From Bacteriovoracaceae bacterium (lineage in GTDB: Bacteria; Bdellovibrionota; Bacteriovoracia; Bacteriovoracales; Bacteriovoracaceae): a stretch of 64,000 nt of DNA. Shown one piece after another: positions 43,420 through 52,207 of this stretch. The notes beneath the pieces are model-generated. The model was not told the DNA's origin, searched no databases, and saw only the letters and a list, made by a program, of their open reading frames with translations. Location of the stretch: contig JAEUWD010000048.1 in the NCBI GenBank assembly GCA_016786485.1, forward strand, positions 124,001 through 188,000, given 5' to 3'. The stretch's first letter is position 1, and the number at the start of each line of letters is the position of its first letter. A program made the position numbers and the translations under genes.

Positions 43420-44308
43420 TGAGAAGATTGGTTTAACCATTGGGAACTTTGATGGCTTCCATACTGGCCATCAATATTTAGTAAAATATCTACAAGAGCA
43501 AACCAAAAAGCGTGACGAGAAACTTGCGGTATTTACTTTTGTTCCGCATCCGAAATTCACGATCGAAAGTAACGCTAAAAATTTTCTGATTAATAGCTAT
43601 TCTGAACGTCGTAAGTTTTTTGAATCCATGAAAGTTGATTACTTAATGGAGCAAAAATTTGATCGTGATTTTAGTTTATTGTCGGCTTCAGATTTTCTAG
43701 AAATCTATATTTTAACCATTCCAAATTTACGCAGCTTATATCTTGGTTACGATTTTAGTTTCGGTGCGAATAAGCAAGGGGACTTCAAATTTGCTAACAC
43801 CTACTTAAGTCAAAGAGGAGTTGAAGTTTTTCTACTTAAAAAAGATGATTCGGGCAAAAATCCGTCTTCAACTAAAATTCGTGAAGAAATCCGCCTGGGA
43901 AACATGAGTGAAGCCACGAGGCTTTTAGGTCGCCAGTTTTTTTTAGACGGGATAGTGGTTAAAGGAGAAGGGCGTGGAAAAAAAATTGGTTTTCCAACTG
44001 CCAATATTCAATTTGATGCAAAACTTTTAACCCCACAAACTGGCGTCTATGTGACGAGAACGATCTATAAGGGTATGGTTTATCATTCCATTACCAATAT
44101 CGGGATAAATCCGACTTTCAATCAAACTGGAAAAATTCATGTTGAAACCAATATTTTTGATTTTAATAACGAAATCTATGGTGAGGAACTCAGAGTCGTT
44201 TTTTTAGAAAAAGTACGAGATGAGAAAAAGTTTGAAACAGTGAATGCGCTCGTTGAACAGATTAAAAAAGATGTGACTTATGCCAAAGAAAAACAACGAG
44301 ATACTTAA
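43370..44308 (+). CDS. ribF: RibF, riboflavin kinase/FAD synthetase
   Basis: Bifunctional enzyme making FMN and FAD. The N-terminal nucleotidyltransferase has TIGNFDGFHTGH and YLGYDFSFGANKQGD. The C-terminal kinase has GRGKKIGFPTANI, GVYVT and NIGINPTF, and ends with an FLEKVRDEKKF segment. The 312-aa length is normal. The GTG start sits 50 bases inside batD and has no strong ribosome-binding site, but there is no better start before the first conserved strand. The aroE-like gene starts 29 bases before its stop. Confidence 0.94.
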   Translation: MQVVENIQEFQKLLKSNEKIGLTIGNFDGFHTGHQYLVKYLQEQTKKRDEKLAVFTFVPHPKFTIESNAKNFLINSYSERRKFFESMKVDYLMEQKFDRDFSLLSASDFLEIYILTIPNLRSLYLGYDFSFGANKQGDFKFANTYLSQRGVEVFLLKKDDSGKNPSSTKIREEIRLGNMSEATRLLGRQFFLDGIVVKGEGRGKKIGFPTANIQFDAKLLTPQTGVYVTRTIYKGMVYHSITNIGINPTFNQTGKIHVETNIFDFNNEIYGEELRVVFLEKVRDEKKFETVNALVEQIKKDVTYAKEKQRDT

Positions 44309-44960
44309 TCTTGGATTGCTCGGTGCCAATATTCAGCACACACAATCGCCAGCGATTTACCAAAAGTTGTTAGACCAAAAATTTCACTACCATATTATCG
44401 ACATTTCTAATTCAGACAAATTACCAAGTCTGGAAAGTATTTTTGAAAAATATCAGCTAGATGGTTTAAGCATTACGAGTCCTTTTAAACGAAGTTTTAC
44501 TAAAGCAATTAATCAGAGTTCAATCAATTGCGTTAAACAAGTTGATGGAAAAATTCAAGCAACCAGCACGGATTACTCCGCGATGAAAAAACTGCTCGAA
44601 ACAAAATATCGACCTCGACAGATAGTTATTCTCGGAGATGGTGCTATGGCGATACTTTTAAAACAAATTTGTCAGGAATTAAAAATTTCGTATTTAGAAT
44701 TTTCTCGAAAACAAAATGGTGAAATTAATAAACTAGATTTGTCAGCTTTAGAAGCGGGAAGCTTAGTTATCAACAGCTGTTCGCGCGCTTTTGTATTCGA
44801 AGGTAAACTCAGTAAGTCCTCGATTTTTTGGGATCTTAACTATCATTTTTTACCTCATATCGAATATTTTTCGAAAAATCCGAATTGGACTTACCATGAT
44901 GGGATGGAGGTGTTGGAGCTGCAGTGTCAACTATCCCTTAAGTTTTGGGATCTTAGCTAA
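44280..44960 (+). CDS. aroE: Short, divergent shikimate dehydrogenase-like protein
   Basis: 226 aa against the usual 265-280. LGLLGANIQHTQSPAIYQKLL aligns to the AroE shikimate loop, LSITSPFK keeps the catalytic Lys (K70), STDY keeps the catalytic Asp (D98), and GDGAMAILLKQI is a shortened, changed NADP loop (normally G-A-G-G-A-x-x-A). The tail GMEVLELQCQLSLKFW matches the G-x-x-M-L-V-x-Q-A-x-x-x-F-x-x-W end. The substrate site looks intact and the cofactor domain reduced. It may be the cell's AroE or a non-canonical relative. Confidence 0.72.
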   Translation: MPKKNNEILNLGLLGANIQHTQSPAIYQKLLDQKFHYHIIDISNSDKLPSLESIFEKYQLDGLSITSPFKRSFTKAINQSSINCVKQVDGKIQATSTDYSAMKKLLETKYRPRQIVILGDGAMAILLKQICQELKISYLEFSRKQNGEINKLDLSALEAGSLVINSCSRAFVFEGKLSKSSIFWDLNYHFLPHIEYFSKNPNWTYHDGMEVLELQCQLSLKFWDLS

Positions 44961-44994
44961 TTTTTTCCATTCAAGTTCCGATAATCAATTACGT

Positions 44995-46689
44995 ATGCTT
45001 AGAAAAGAATTTATAGACGCGTTGACATCGACCGGCTCTATTCCACTTAAGGAACTTCGTCCTTACTTAACGAATAGTGATCCTGAAGATATTACTGAGT
45101 TTCAACTGACTAATAATCAGTTCTTTAACGAATTAAAATTCGCACAACTTTGTTCGCAGAAATTTAAAATTCCATTTATTGATTTGAAGAATGCAAAAGT
45201 AACGAAAGAAACACTTTCGACTATTCCTAAAAAAGCGATTGTTAAATATCGTTTATTACCTATTCAAAAAACGGCCAACAAAATAACTTTTGCAACTTTT
45301 GATCCAACGGTTGTTACCTATGCAGGTACACTGGCCGAGCAATTAAAAAAACCAGTCGAAGTTATTTTAACCACCATCTCTGCTTTCCAACGTATTTTTT
45401 CTGAATCGGAACAGTCTATTGATGAACTAGTTGCGACGGTTATGGAAATGAAAGGTGATACAGGAGCTGATGATAATGTTTCGGAAAAAGATATTGGTGA
45501 CGATGTTATTACTTTCGTAAATCGAATTTTAGCGGAGTCATTTGTTAAAAAAGCATCAGATATTCACGTTGAACCTTATGAGAAAAGTTTTAGAATTCGT
45601 TTGCGTTTGGACGGTAACTTGGTTGAAATAGCGAGACCTCCAAAATCAATGCAAGCTCCGATTGTTTCAAGATTAAAAATTTTGGCCAAACTAGATATTT
45701 CTGAAAAAAGAAAACCACAAGATGGTCGTATTAAATTAAGTGTCGGTGGTAAGCCTATTGATTACCGGGTTTCATCGCTGCCAACTCTCTTCGGTGAAAA
45801 AGTGGTTATGCGTCTTTTAGATCAATCGAACCTCCAGTTAGATATGACGAAATTGGGTTTTGAAAAAGAGCAGATCGAAGCACTGCAAGCAGGCATTTTA
45901 AAGCCCTATGGTATGTGTTTAGTTACGGGGCCAACCGGTTCTGGTAAAACGACAACCTTATATTCCGCTCTCGCTGAATTAAATAAACCAGACACTAATA
46001 TTTCAACCGCTGAAGATCCAGTCGAGTTTAACTTGGAAGGTATTAACCAAGTTAACGTAAAAAAAGACGTGGGATTAACTTTTGCTGCCGCTCTTAAATC
46101 ATTCTTACGTCAAGATCCGGATGTTATTATGGTGGGAGAGATTCGAGATTTTGAAGTTGGTGAAATCGCAGTTGAAGCGGCACTGACTGGTCACTTAGTT
46201 TTATCTACGCTGCACACGAACGATGCACCTTCCACAGTTACACGTCTTCTTAATATGGGAATCGAACCTTTTCTTGTCGTAGCAGCACTTAACGTTGTTG
46301 TTGCACAGAGATTGTGCCGCAAAATTTGTTTAAATTGCCGTGAAGTTGCCAATGTATCACAAGCAGAGCTTCTGGCCGCAGGTTTTGCTCCTGCAACAGC
46401 AGAAAAAATAAAAGTCTATAAAGGTAAAGGTTGCGATAAATGTAACAAAACTGGTTACAAGGGCCGTGTTGCCATTTATGAAGTTTTGAGTGTCACGCCA
46501 GGCGTACGTGAAGCCATTTTAAAACATGCTTCATCGGATGAACTTAAATTGATTGCGATTAAAGAGGGAATGAAAACTCTAAGAATGTGCGCGTTGACCA
46601 AGGTCGTGCAAGGCTTAACGACACTTGAAGAAGCTGTAACGAATTCGGCCTCAGATGATATTTTACAAAAACAAAAGAAAGCAGGATAA
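44995..46689 (+). CDS. pilB: PilB, type IV pilus extension ATPase
   Basis: Hexameric motor that polymerises pilin. Start set at MLRKEFIDAL (564 aa), since an upstream in-frame start would bury the first 68 codons in the aroE-like gene; no strong ribosome-binding site marks it. An MshEN/T2SSE N-domain is at about 1-150. Walker A GPTGSGKTTTLYSAL, Asp box FRQDPDVIMVGEIRD, His box TGHLVLSTLHTNDAP and a four-Cys zinc motif (CRKICLNC, then CDKCNKTGYKGR) follow. It is the first of pilB-pilT-pilC. Confidence 0.95.
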   Translation: MLRKEFIDALTSTGSIPLKELRPYLTNSDPEDITEFQLTNNQFFNELKFAQLCSQKFKIPFIDLKNAKVTKETLSTIPKKAIVKYRLLPIQKTANKITFATFDPTVVTYAGTLAEQLKKPVEVILTTISAFQRIFSESEQSIDELVATVMEMKGDTGADDNVSEKDIGDDVITFVNRILAESFVKKASDIHVEPYEKSFRIRLRLDGNLVEIARPPKSMQAPIVSRLKILAKLDISEKRKPQDGRIKLSVGGKPIDYRVSSLPTLFGEKVVMRLLDQSNLQLDMTKLGFEKEQIEALQAGILKPYGMCLVTGPTGSGKTTTLYSALAELNKPDTNISTAEDPVEFNLEGINQVNVKKDVGLTFAAALKSFLRQDPDVIMVGEIRDFEVGEIAVEAALTGHLVLSTLHTNDAPSTVTRLLNMGIEPFLVVAALNVVVAQRLCRKICLNCREVANVSQAELLAAGFAPATAEKIKVYKGKGCDKCNKTGYKGRVAIYEVLSVTPGVREAILKHASSDELKLIAIKEGMKTLRMCALTKVVQGLTTLEEAVTNSASDDILQKQKKAG

Positions 46690-46692
46690 ATT

Positions 46693-47835
46693 ATGAGTCA
46701 GAACAATGATGACGCAACCAAAACCGCGACTAACACCAAAACCCAGAATCAATCTGGAGTTGGAAACTTGCAAATCCAGCAACTTTTTAAAGTTATGGTG
46801 GATAGTGGGGCTTCCGATTTACATTTGTCTGTAGGAAGTGCTCCCGGAATGAGAATTCACGGTAGCATTGTGAGAGTTAAGGTTGGAAGTCTTACCGCAG
46901 ATGATACCAAAAAATTAGTTTATCAAATTATGTCTCAGCAGCAAAAAGCTGAGTTTGAAAAAAATCTCGATCTCGATTTTTCATTCGGGATTAAAGGTCT
47001 TGCACGTTTTCGCGCTAACGTCTTTATGTCAAAAGGTGGCGTTGCTGCTGTCTTTCGTCAAATTCCAAGCTTAATTCCAGATTTTGATTCATTAGGCTTA
47101 CCAAAAGTTTTACTTGAAATTTCAGACGTGGCTAACGGCCTGGTTCTTGTCACGGGTCCAACCGGTTCTGGTAAGTCGACGACACTGGCATCAATTATCG
47201 ATCGTTTGAATCAGAAAGAAGCTGGCCATATTATTACCCTGGAAGATCCTATTGAATTTGTTCACAACCACAAAACCAGTATTGTTAACCAGCGTGAAGT
47301 TGGAAAAGATACATTGCATTTTCATAACGGTTTACGAAGTATGTTACGTCAGGACCCGGATATCGTTCTGGTGGGGGAGTTGCGAGACGCTGAAACGATT
47401 GAAGCGGCGCTTACGATTGCAGAAACAGGTCACTTAGTTTTCGGTACGCTTCACACCAACTCGTGTATTCAAACTATCAATCGTATTGTTAACGTTTTCC
47501 CTTCTGATCAACAAGAGCAAATTAGAACATTGCTTTCCTTCGTTCTACAAGGGGTTATTTCTCAGCAGCTGTTACCGAAATCATTTGAGCCTGGGCGAGT
47601 GTTGTGTCAGGAAATTTTAAAAACAACACCAGCGATTCGAAACTTGATTCGTGAAGATAAAATTCACCAAATTTATTCTCAAATGCAGGTTGGTCAAGAC
47701 GAGACAGGCATGGTGACTATGAACCAAAGTATTATGAAAGCCGTGAAGAACGGTTCAATTAATAATGAGACGGCCATGACTTATTCAACCCAGCCTGAAG
47801 AATTAGCAAAGAAATTAGGTTTAAAAACAGCTTAA
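46693..47835 (+). CDS. pilT: PilT, pilus retraction ATPase
   Basis: 380 aa, including about 25 extra Asn/Thr/Lys-rich residues at the N-terminus. LHLSVGSAPGMRIHG, Walker A GPTGSGKSTTL, Asp box RQDPDIVLVGELRD, and His box AETGHLVFGTLHTNS are typical of PilT; the zinc motif of PilB is absent, as expected. AGGA lies upstream, overlapping the pilB stop. Retraction powers twitching motility; gene order pilB-pilT-pilC equals that of Myxococcus. Confidence 0.95.
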   Translation: MSQNNDDATKTATNTKTQNQSGVGNLQIQQLFKVMVDSGASDLHLSVGSAPGMRIHGSIVRVKVGSLTADDTKKLVYQIMSQQQKAEFEKNLDLDFSFGIKGLARFRANVFMSKGGVAAVFRQIPSLIPDFDSLGLPKVLLEISDVANGLVLVTGPTGSGKSTTLASIIDRLNQKEAGHIITLEDPIEFVHNHKTSIVNQREVGKDTLHFHNGLRSMLRQDPDIVLVGELRDAETIEAALTIAETGHLVFGTLHTNSCIQTINRIVNVFPSDQQEQIRTLLSFVLQGVISQQLLPKSFEPGRVLCQEILKTTPAIRNLIREDKIHQIYSQMQVGQDETGMVTMNQSIMKAVKNGSINNETAMTYSTQPEELAKKLGLKTA

Positions 47836-47846
47836 GGATTTAAATA

Positions 47847-49073
47847 ATGCCGAAGTTTAGATGGGAAGGTTTTGATAAAACCGGAAAAAAAATGAGTGGC
47901 AGTTTGGTCGTTACAACCGCCCGCGAGTTGCGTGCGACACTTCGACGTGATGGTGTTCGTGTTGTTAAAGTTATCGAGCCAGGAATTTTAGATACAGACT
48001 TTGATCAATTAATGATTGATGCTGGTTTGAAAGAACCGTTTTCAAATAAAGAATTAGGTAAATTCACACGCCAATTATCAATTCTATTGAGTGCGGGTGT
48101 CCCAATTCTCGAATGCTTCGAAATTTTATTTAAACAAGAAAAGAATCCAAGTTTTAAAAACTTAATTAAATTAGTTGCTCAAGATGTGGGTGGTGGTTCA
48201 ACACTTAACGAAGCACTTAGTAAGCGCAAAGGCTTTACCAAACTCTATACGAGTTTAATCAAGGCCGGTGAAGCAGCCGGTATTCTTGATGAGATTTTAA
48301 ATAAGTTGAATGAGTTCATGGAAAAACAACAAAAGTTAATGTCACAACTTAAAGGTGCACTAATGTATCCAACCATTGTTACCCTGGTTGGTATCGGTGT
48401 CGTTTACGCTCTGATGGTTTTCGTTGTTCCGCAATTTGTGAGTATGTTAACTGAGACCGGACAAGAGTTACCTTTTGTTACAAAATTTGTTATTGATGTT
48501 TCTGATTTTTTGCGGGCCTATACTTTACAGGCGGCACCACTAATGGCAGTCGCATTTTTCTTTTTTATGAAATGGAAAAAATCAGCTTCGGGAAAACCCA
48601 TATGGGATTTGGTTACGATGAAGTTACCTATTTTTGGAGGAATCATTATCAAAGGCAACTTGGCGTCTTTTACGAGAACTCTAGCAACCATGCTAGGCGC
48701 CGGCGTACCGCTTTTGGATGCCTTGGATATTTGTCTTGAGACACTAGACAACACTTACATTGCACAAGATTTACTAAAAGTGAAAGTGGCCGTAACCGAA
48801 GGTAAAACGATAACTGAGCCATTAAAGAAGATTGAGTATTTCCCAGAACTCGTTGCACAAATGGTGAAGGTTGGTGAAGCCACCGGTAACCTGGATCAAA
48901 TGTTAGTCAAAGTTTCGGATGTTTTTGAGCAAGAAGTAGAAGAGTTATTAGGGAACGCTACAAAATTAATTGAGCCACTAATTTTAGTCGGTTTGGGCGG
49001 TATTATTGCGACTATATTAATTGCTATGTACTTACCAATGTTTATGAGTGCTGGTGGAGCCGACGCTCCTTAA
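47847..49073 (+). CDS. pilC: PilC, pilus inner-membrane platform protein
   Basis: 408 aa, two GspF/PilC repeats. FTRQLSILLSAGVPILECFEIL and FTRTLATMLGAGVPLLDALDIC are the matching repeat motifs, each followed by a cytoplasmic helix bundle. Three membrane segments lie near 170-195, 215-240 and 375-400. GALMYPTIV and EATGNLDQML are also family signatures. AAGGA precedes the ATG. pilA follows after a 190-base regulatory gap. Confidence 0.95.
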   Translation: MPKFRWEGFDKTGKKMSGSLVVTTARELRATLRRDGVRVVKVIEPGILDTDFDQLMIDAGLKEPFSNKELGKFTRQLSILLSAGVPILECFEILFKQEKNPSFKNLIKLVAQDVGGGSTLNEALSKRKGFTKLYTSLIKAGEAAGILDEILNKLNEFMEKQQKLMSQLKGALMYPTIVTLVGIGVVYALMVFVVPQFVSMLTETGQELPFVTKFVIDVSDFLRAYTLQAAPLMAVAFFFFMKWKKSASGKPIWDLVTMKLPIFGGIIIKGNLASFTRTLATMLGAGVPLLDALDICLETLDNTYIAQDLLKVKVAVTEGKTITEPLKKIEYFPELVAQMVKVGEATGNLDQMLVKVSDVFEQEVEELLGNATKLIEPLILVGLGGIIATILIAMYLPMFMSAGGADAP

Positions 49074-49104
49074 AAAATGACTAACATAAAGCCTAGTTAA
49101 GTGC

Positions 49105-49133
49105 TTGAAATTACTACAAGTTAAGATTTTAAG
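49105..49133 (+). promoter_or_regulatory. Candidate pilA promoter
   Basis: TTGAAA, 17 bases and TTTAAG resemble a sigma-70 promoter. The box and its surroundings (TGCTTGAAAT then ACAA) also occur before pilM at 53021, which supports a shared promoter type. The -10 match is only moderate. No sigma-54 GG-N10-GC pair is found in the same gap. Confidence 0.4.
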
Positions 49134-49183
49134 CATAAAAAATTGAACTTATGAGACAATATAACTACACATTCACTACCTCC

Positions 49184-49245
49184 TTATTCTCTTAATGGGT
49201 AAAGTCGTGGTGTTTGTTTAACAACTAATGTTTATTCTCTTAATG
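49184..49245 (+). repeat. 14-base direct repeat in the pilA leader
   Basis: TTATTCTCTTAATG occurs at 49184-49197 and again at 49232-49245, 48 bases apart. The second copy is part of an inverted repeat just before the pilA ribosome-binding site. An exact 14-base repeat in such a short gap is unlikely by chance even in AT-rich DNA. Confidence 0.8.
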
Positions 49246-49251
49246 AATAAA
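49231..49251 (+). promoter_or_regulatory. Inverted repeat next to the pilA ribosome-binding site
   Basis: TTTATTC and GAATAAA form a perfect 7-bp stem around TCTTAAT. It ends immediately before the CGAGGGGG ribosome-binding site. It could be an operator or an mRNA stem-loop that sets pilin translation or stability; the sequence alone does not tell which. Confidence 0.55.
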
Positions 49252-49263
49252 CGAGGGGGAAAA

Positions 49264-49824
49264 ATGAAAAAGCTAAACCAAAAAGGCTTTACGCTTGTCG
49301 AGCTAATGGTCGTTGTTGCGATTATTGGTATTCTTTCAGCGATTGCCGTGCCTAACTTTAAAAAGTATCAGGCAAAGTCAAAACAATCAGAAGCGAAATT
49401 AACTTTAGCAGGTATCTTTACTGCTGAAACAGCAATTTTTGCTGAGTATGATTCGTTCTTTTCGTGTTTATTACAAATTGGATATGAGCCAGGTGCTGCT
49501 GTTGCTGGCCAAACAGGCGGTTATTATGCAGCTGGTACAACGGGAATGCTAGTTAATGCCGTAGCCGGTGGACAAACACCTGCTGGATGTGCTGGTGGAG
49601 CCGGAAATGAAACGTTTGATGCTACAAAAGTTACTGGTGGTGGTGGGGCACCTGCTACTGCAGCAGCAATCCCAGCAGCAGCTGTGACTGCAACAGACAC
49701 ATTTATTGCGGGTGTTGGCGGTCAAGTTATGGCTGGTGGTCAGTGTGATCAGTGGACGATAAATGAAAACAAAACAGTTACTAACACACAAAGTGGGTTA
49801 ATGACTGGCGCTGTTTGTCCATAA
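49264..49824 (+). CDS. pilA: PilA, type IV major pilin
   Basis: Prepilin with a short basic leader MKKLNQKG and the cleavage/methylation motif [21 protein letters not shown], with Glu at mature position 5. The ATG is placed after AGGGGG; an earlier in-frame ATG at 49228 is not used by the leader. Mature protein is about 178 aa. The hydrophobic helix is followed by a Gly/Ala/Thr-rich globular part with four Cys, the last two (GGQCDQW and GAVCP) forming a likely C-terminal disulfide loop. It has its own promoter candidate and a terminator, so it is probably monocistronic. Confidence 0.95.
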   Translation: MKKLNQKGFTLVELMVVVAIIGILSAIAVPNFKKYQAKSKQSEAKLTLAGIFTAETAIFAEYDSFFSCLLQIGYEPGAAVAGQTGGYYAAGTTGMLVNAVAGGQTPAGCAGGAGNETFDATKVTGGGGAPATAAAIPAAAVTATDTFIAGVGGQVMAGGQCDQWTINENKTVTNTQSGLMTGAVCP

Positions 49825-49851
49825 GAAATATTTTAGTTTTTTGATATACAA

Positions 49852-49877
49852 GGGGGAGCTAAGGCTCTCCCTTTTTT
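49852..49877 (+). terminator. Intrinsic terminator after pilA
   Basis: GGGGGAGC and GCTCTCCC form an 8-bp stem (one G-U) around TAAG and are followed by six T residues. It lies 28 bases after the pilA stop and also contains the stop codon of the opposing gene. Confidence 0.9.
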
Positions 49878-50521
49878 ATTTTCTGGATGCGTTCTTCTAG
49901 TTTTTGCAAAATAATTTCGTTAGTCGTAAGAGTTTTAGCTTGTTCAAGTAGTCGCAAAGCCAATTCAGGATCGTCACCTTCTATGGCTGCTTTTGACATC
50001 ATACTGCGAACGTAAAACGGAACACGAGGATCATGATCGATATTCTTAAAAATTTGCAAGGCGTATTCACGATCTTTTAGTTCAAAGTAATAATGGTAAA
50101 GAGCATTGTAATTAATAAAATAATCCTTTGGGTAAATACTCAAGCCTTTATCAAAAATATCTTTAGCCCCAGCATCGTCATCTTTAATAATGGAAAGATA
50201 TTGACCACCCATGGAATAAACTTCTTTAAATTTGGGATCGAGTTTGATCATAGTGGTAAAACGCAAATACATCCAATCATTCAAGTCGTTTTTTGTGTAA
50301 TGTTCTTCGTCAGAATCAATGAGCGTTTTAATCCATAGCACAGAGCTAATAAGACGTTTCATTCCGAGGTTCACCGTTAAGAGAAATGAATCTTTCAAAT
50401 TAACTGCGAGTTGTTGTTTGGTAACTTTATGAAATGGTTTTTTATATTCTTGGTGAATAGTCCCGGCCAAGAATAAAAAAAGAAATGAAACTACTAATTG
50501 AATCTTTTGAGTCAAAGTCAT
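49859..50521 (-). CDS. Membrane-anchored TPR-like protein (PilG position)
   Basis: 220 aa. One N-terminal membrane helix (about 7-22), then a helical region with TPR-like pairs: LDPKFKEVYSMGGQYLS, SIYPKDYFINYNALYHYY, ELALRLLEQAKTL. It lies between pilA and the ABC genes, where Myxococcus xanthus has pilG, but on the opposite strand. That makes it a candidate for an analogous pilus accessory protein; I cannot show homology from motifs. Its start is 13 bases from the ABC ATPase start, with a palindrome between them. Confidence 0.62.
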   Translation of the reverse strand: MTLTQKIQLVVSFLFLFLAGTIHQEYKKPFHKVTKQQLAVNLKDSFLLTVNLGMKRLISSVLWIKTLIDSDEEHYTKNDLNDWMYLRFTTMIKLDPKFKEVYSMGGQYLSIIKDDDAGAKDIFDKGLSIYPKDYFINYNALYHYYFELKDREYALQIFKNIDHDPRVPFYVRSMMSKAAIEGDDPELALRLLEQAKTLTTNEIILQKLEERIQKIKKGEP

Positions 50522-50534
50522 AGAATAATTCTAC

Positions 50535-51443
50535 ATGATTCGATTAGAAAATATTAACAAAGATTTTAAACCAGATGCTTTTGGTCCTGTATTTAAAGCT
50601 CTTAAAAATGTGAGCTTTGAAATTAAAGAAGGCAAAATCACGGGATTTCTAGGCGCTAATGGTGCAGGCAAAACAACGTCTATGAAAATTATCATGGATT
50701 TTATTCGCCCGAGCTCTGGCAACATTATTTACGACGTGAAATTAGGGAAAAAAAAAGAAGAGATTTTTTCTAAAATAGGTTTTCTTCCAGAGCGTCCATA
50801 TTTTTACCCTCATCTCAATGGTCGTGACTTTGTTTACTATATGGCCACACTTTCAGGTGTACCGAAATTATTATTAAAAGAACGTATTGCATACTGGGCA
50901 CCACGCTTTAAAATCGATTTTGCACTCGATAGAAAAATCAAAACTTATTCGAAAGGGATGTTACAGCGTTTGGGTTTTCTTTCAACTCTGTCTCACGATC
51001 CAAGTTTAATTATCCTAGATGAACCTCTTTCTGGCCTTGATCCGATTGGTCGTAAAGAAATGAAAGATGTTATCGTAGAAATCCACCGTTCTGGTAAAAC
51101 AGTTTTTTTCAGTAGTCATATTATGGGCGACGTGGAAGAAATTTGTCAGGAGATTGTCTTTTTGCAATCGGGTGAATTGCAATACACGGGCTCAGTAGCA
51201 GCTTTATTACATAGAAATAGAAATGAAAATTATCTTTTCTGTGTAAAAAATAATGATCGTTATGATCTCAAAACACCACATACAAGTTCTACTCGTGGCC
51301 GTGAAGATACCATTTATTTTGAAGTCAGTGCGGATGATAAAAATATCATGTTGAAAGAATTAGTGGAAAATAGAATGGAGATTATTTCTATGGAGCCTGT
51401 TCAGAAAACATTAGAAGAAATTTTCTACGGAGCTAAGAAGTGA
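50535..51443 (+). CDS. ABC transporter ATPase (PilH-like by position)
   Basis: 302 aa, ABC-2 type ATPase. Walker A LGANGAGKTTSMK, signature TYSKGMLQRLGFLSTL, Walker B LIILDEPLSGLDPIG, H-loop FFSSHIMGD. The last 90 residues are a regulatory tail. It and the permease sit between pilA and pilD, exactly where Myxococcus has the PilH/PilI ABC transporter required for pilus assembly, so a pilus role is likely but inferred. The substrate is unknown. Its stop overlaps the permease start by 4 bases. Confidence 0.85.
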   Translation: MIRLENINKDFKPDAFGPVFKALKNVSFEIKEGKITGFLGANGAGKTTSMKIIMDFIRPSSGNIIYDVKLGKKKEEIFSKIGFLPERPYFYPHLNGRDFVYYMATLSGVPKLLLKERIAYWAPRFKIDFALDRKIKTYSKGMLQRLGFLSTLSHDPSLIILDEPLSGLDPIGRKEMKDVIVEIHRSGKTVFFSSHIMGDVEEICQEIVFLQSGELQYTGSVAALLHRNRNENYLFCVKNNDRYDLKTPHTSSTRGREDTIYFEVSADDKNIMLKELVENRMEIISMEPVQKTLEEIFYGAKK

Positions 51444-52207
51444 GTACGATTTTTACTGTTGCTTATTATACTTTCAAAGAATTATTAAAAAGCCGTGTTT
51501 TGATGAACGCTTTTTTTATGGGATGTTTCCTTATAGCTTTAACCTATATTGCTTCTGAGTTTACGTTTGGTGTGCCTCAACGAATAGCGATAGACTTCGG
51601 ATTGGGAATTCTCACCTTATCTTCAGTGGGAATGGCCCTTTTTTTCGGCGTGGAACTACTTTCAAAAGAAATCGAAACGAGAACTATCTATATGATTATT
51701 TCACGTCCAGTTGAGCGTTATAAAGTTCTGCTTGGAAAATACTTAGGTTTTTTAAGTATTCTTTTTTTGAATCTTATCATCCTTGCCAGTATGTCACTTA
51801 TTACATTCAAAGTCCTGAAAGGTGATATCACGAATATGATCTTGTGGAATATTATTTATATCTTTATCGAAGCACTATTGGTTTTGCTTTTAGTGGTGCT
51901 TTTCTCTTTAAATACCAACAATACGGTTTCTGTTATTTCTGTGATTGTACTGTATGTGACAGGCCATGCGATGGACCCTAATACATTAAAATTTTTCGTT
52001 GAAGGTCGCCCCGCTTTTGAAAAACTCATTAATTTCTATCACTTTGTTTTACCTGGCTTTTATAAATTGAATATTAAGGACTTTGTTCTTTATCAAGAAA
52101 ATCTCTCATCAGAATATTTAATTTCAACACTTGGATATGGATTTTTATACTCACTATTTTTAATAACTCTTACTGCCGTTATTTTTGAACGAAAAGATTT
52201 AAATTGA
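51440..52207 (+). CDS. ABC-2 permease (PilI-like by position)
   Basis: 255 aa with about six membrane segments: near 20-40, 50-70, 105-130, 140-175 and 232-250. FFGVELLSKEIETRTIYMIISRPVERYKVLLGK is the conserved amphipathic coupling block of ABC-2 permeases, here at about 66-98. GTG start overlapping the ATPase stop and a TTG-start pilD overlapping its own stop show tight coupling. Function is inferred from its partner and position. Confidence 0.83.
   Translation: MSTIFTVAYYTFKELLKSRVLMNAFFMGCFLIALTYIASEFTFGVPQRIAIDFGLGILTLSSVGMALFFGVELLSKEIETRTIYMIISRPVERYKVLLGKYLGFLSILFLNLIILASMSLITFKVLKGDITNMILWNIIYIFIEALLVLLLVVLFSLNTNNTVSVISVIVLYVTGHAMDPNTLKFFVEGRPAFEKLINFYHFVLPGFYKLNIKDFVLYQENLSSEYLISTLGYGFLYSLFLITLTAVIFERKDLN

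Noticed and set aside
44791-44994. Longer PilB with 68 extra N-terminal residues
   Set aside because: The extension lies mostly inside the aroE-like gene and reads as unrelated sequence; the PilB N-domain begins at MLRKEF.
49074-49263. Sigma-54 promoter for pilA
   Set aside because: I checked each GG pair in the gap for GC ten bases later and found none, so the Myxococcus/Pseudomonas type of pilA promoter is not supported.
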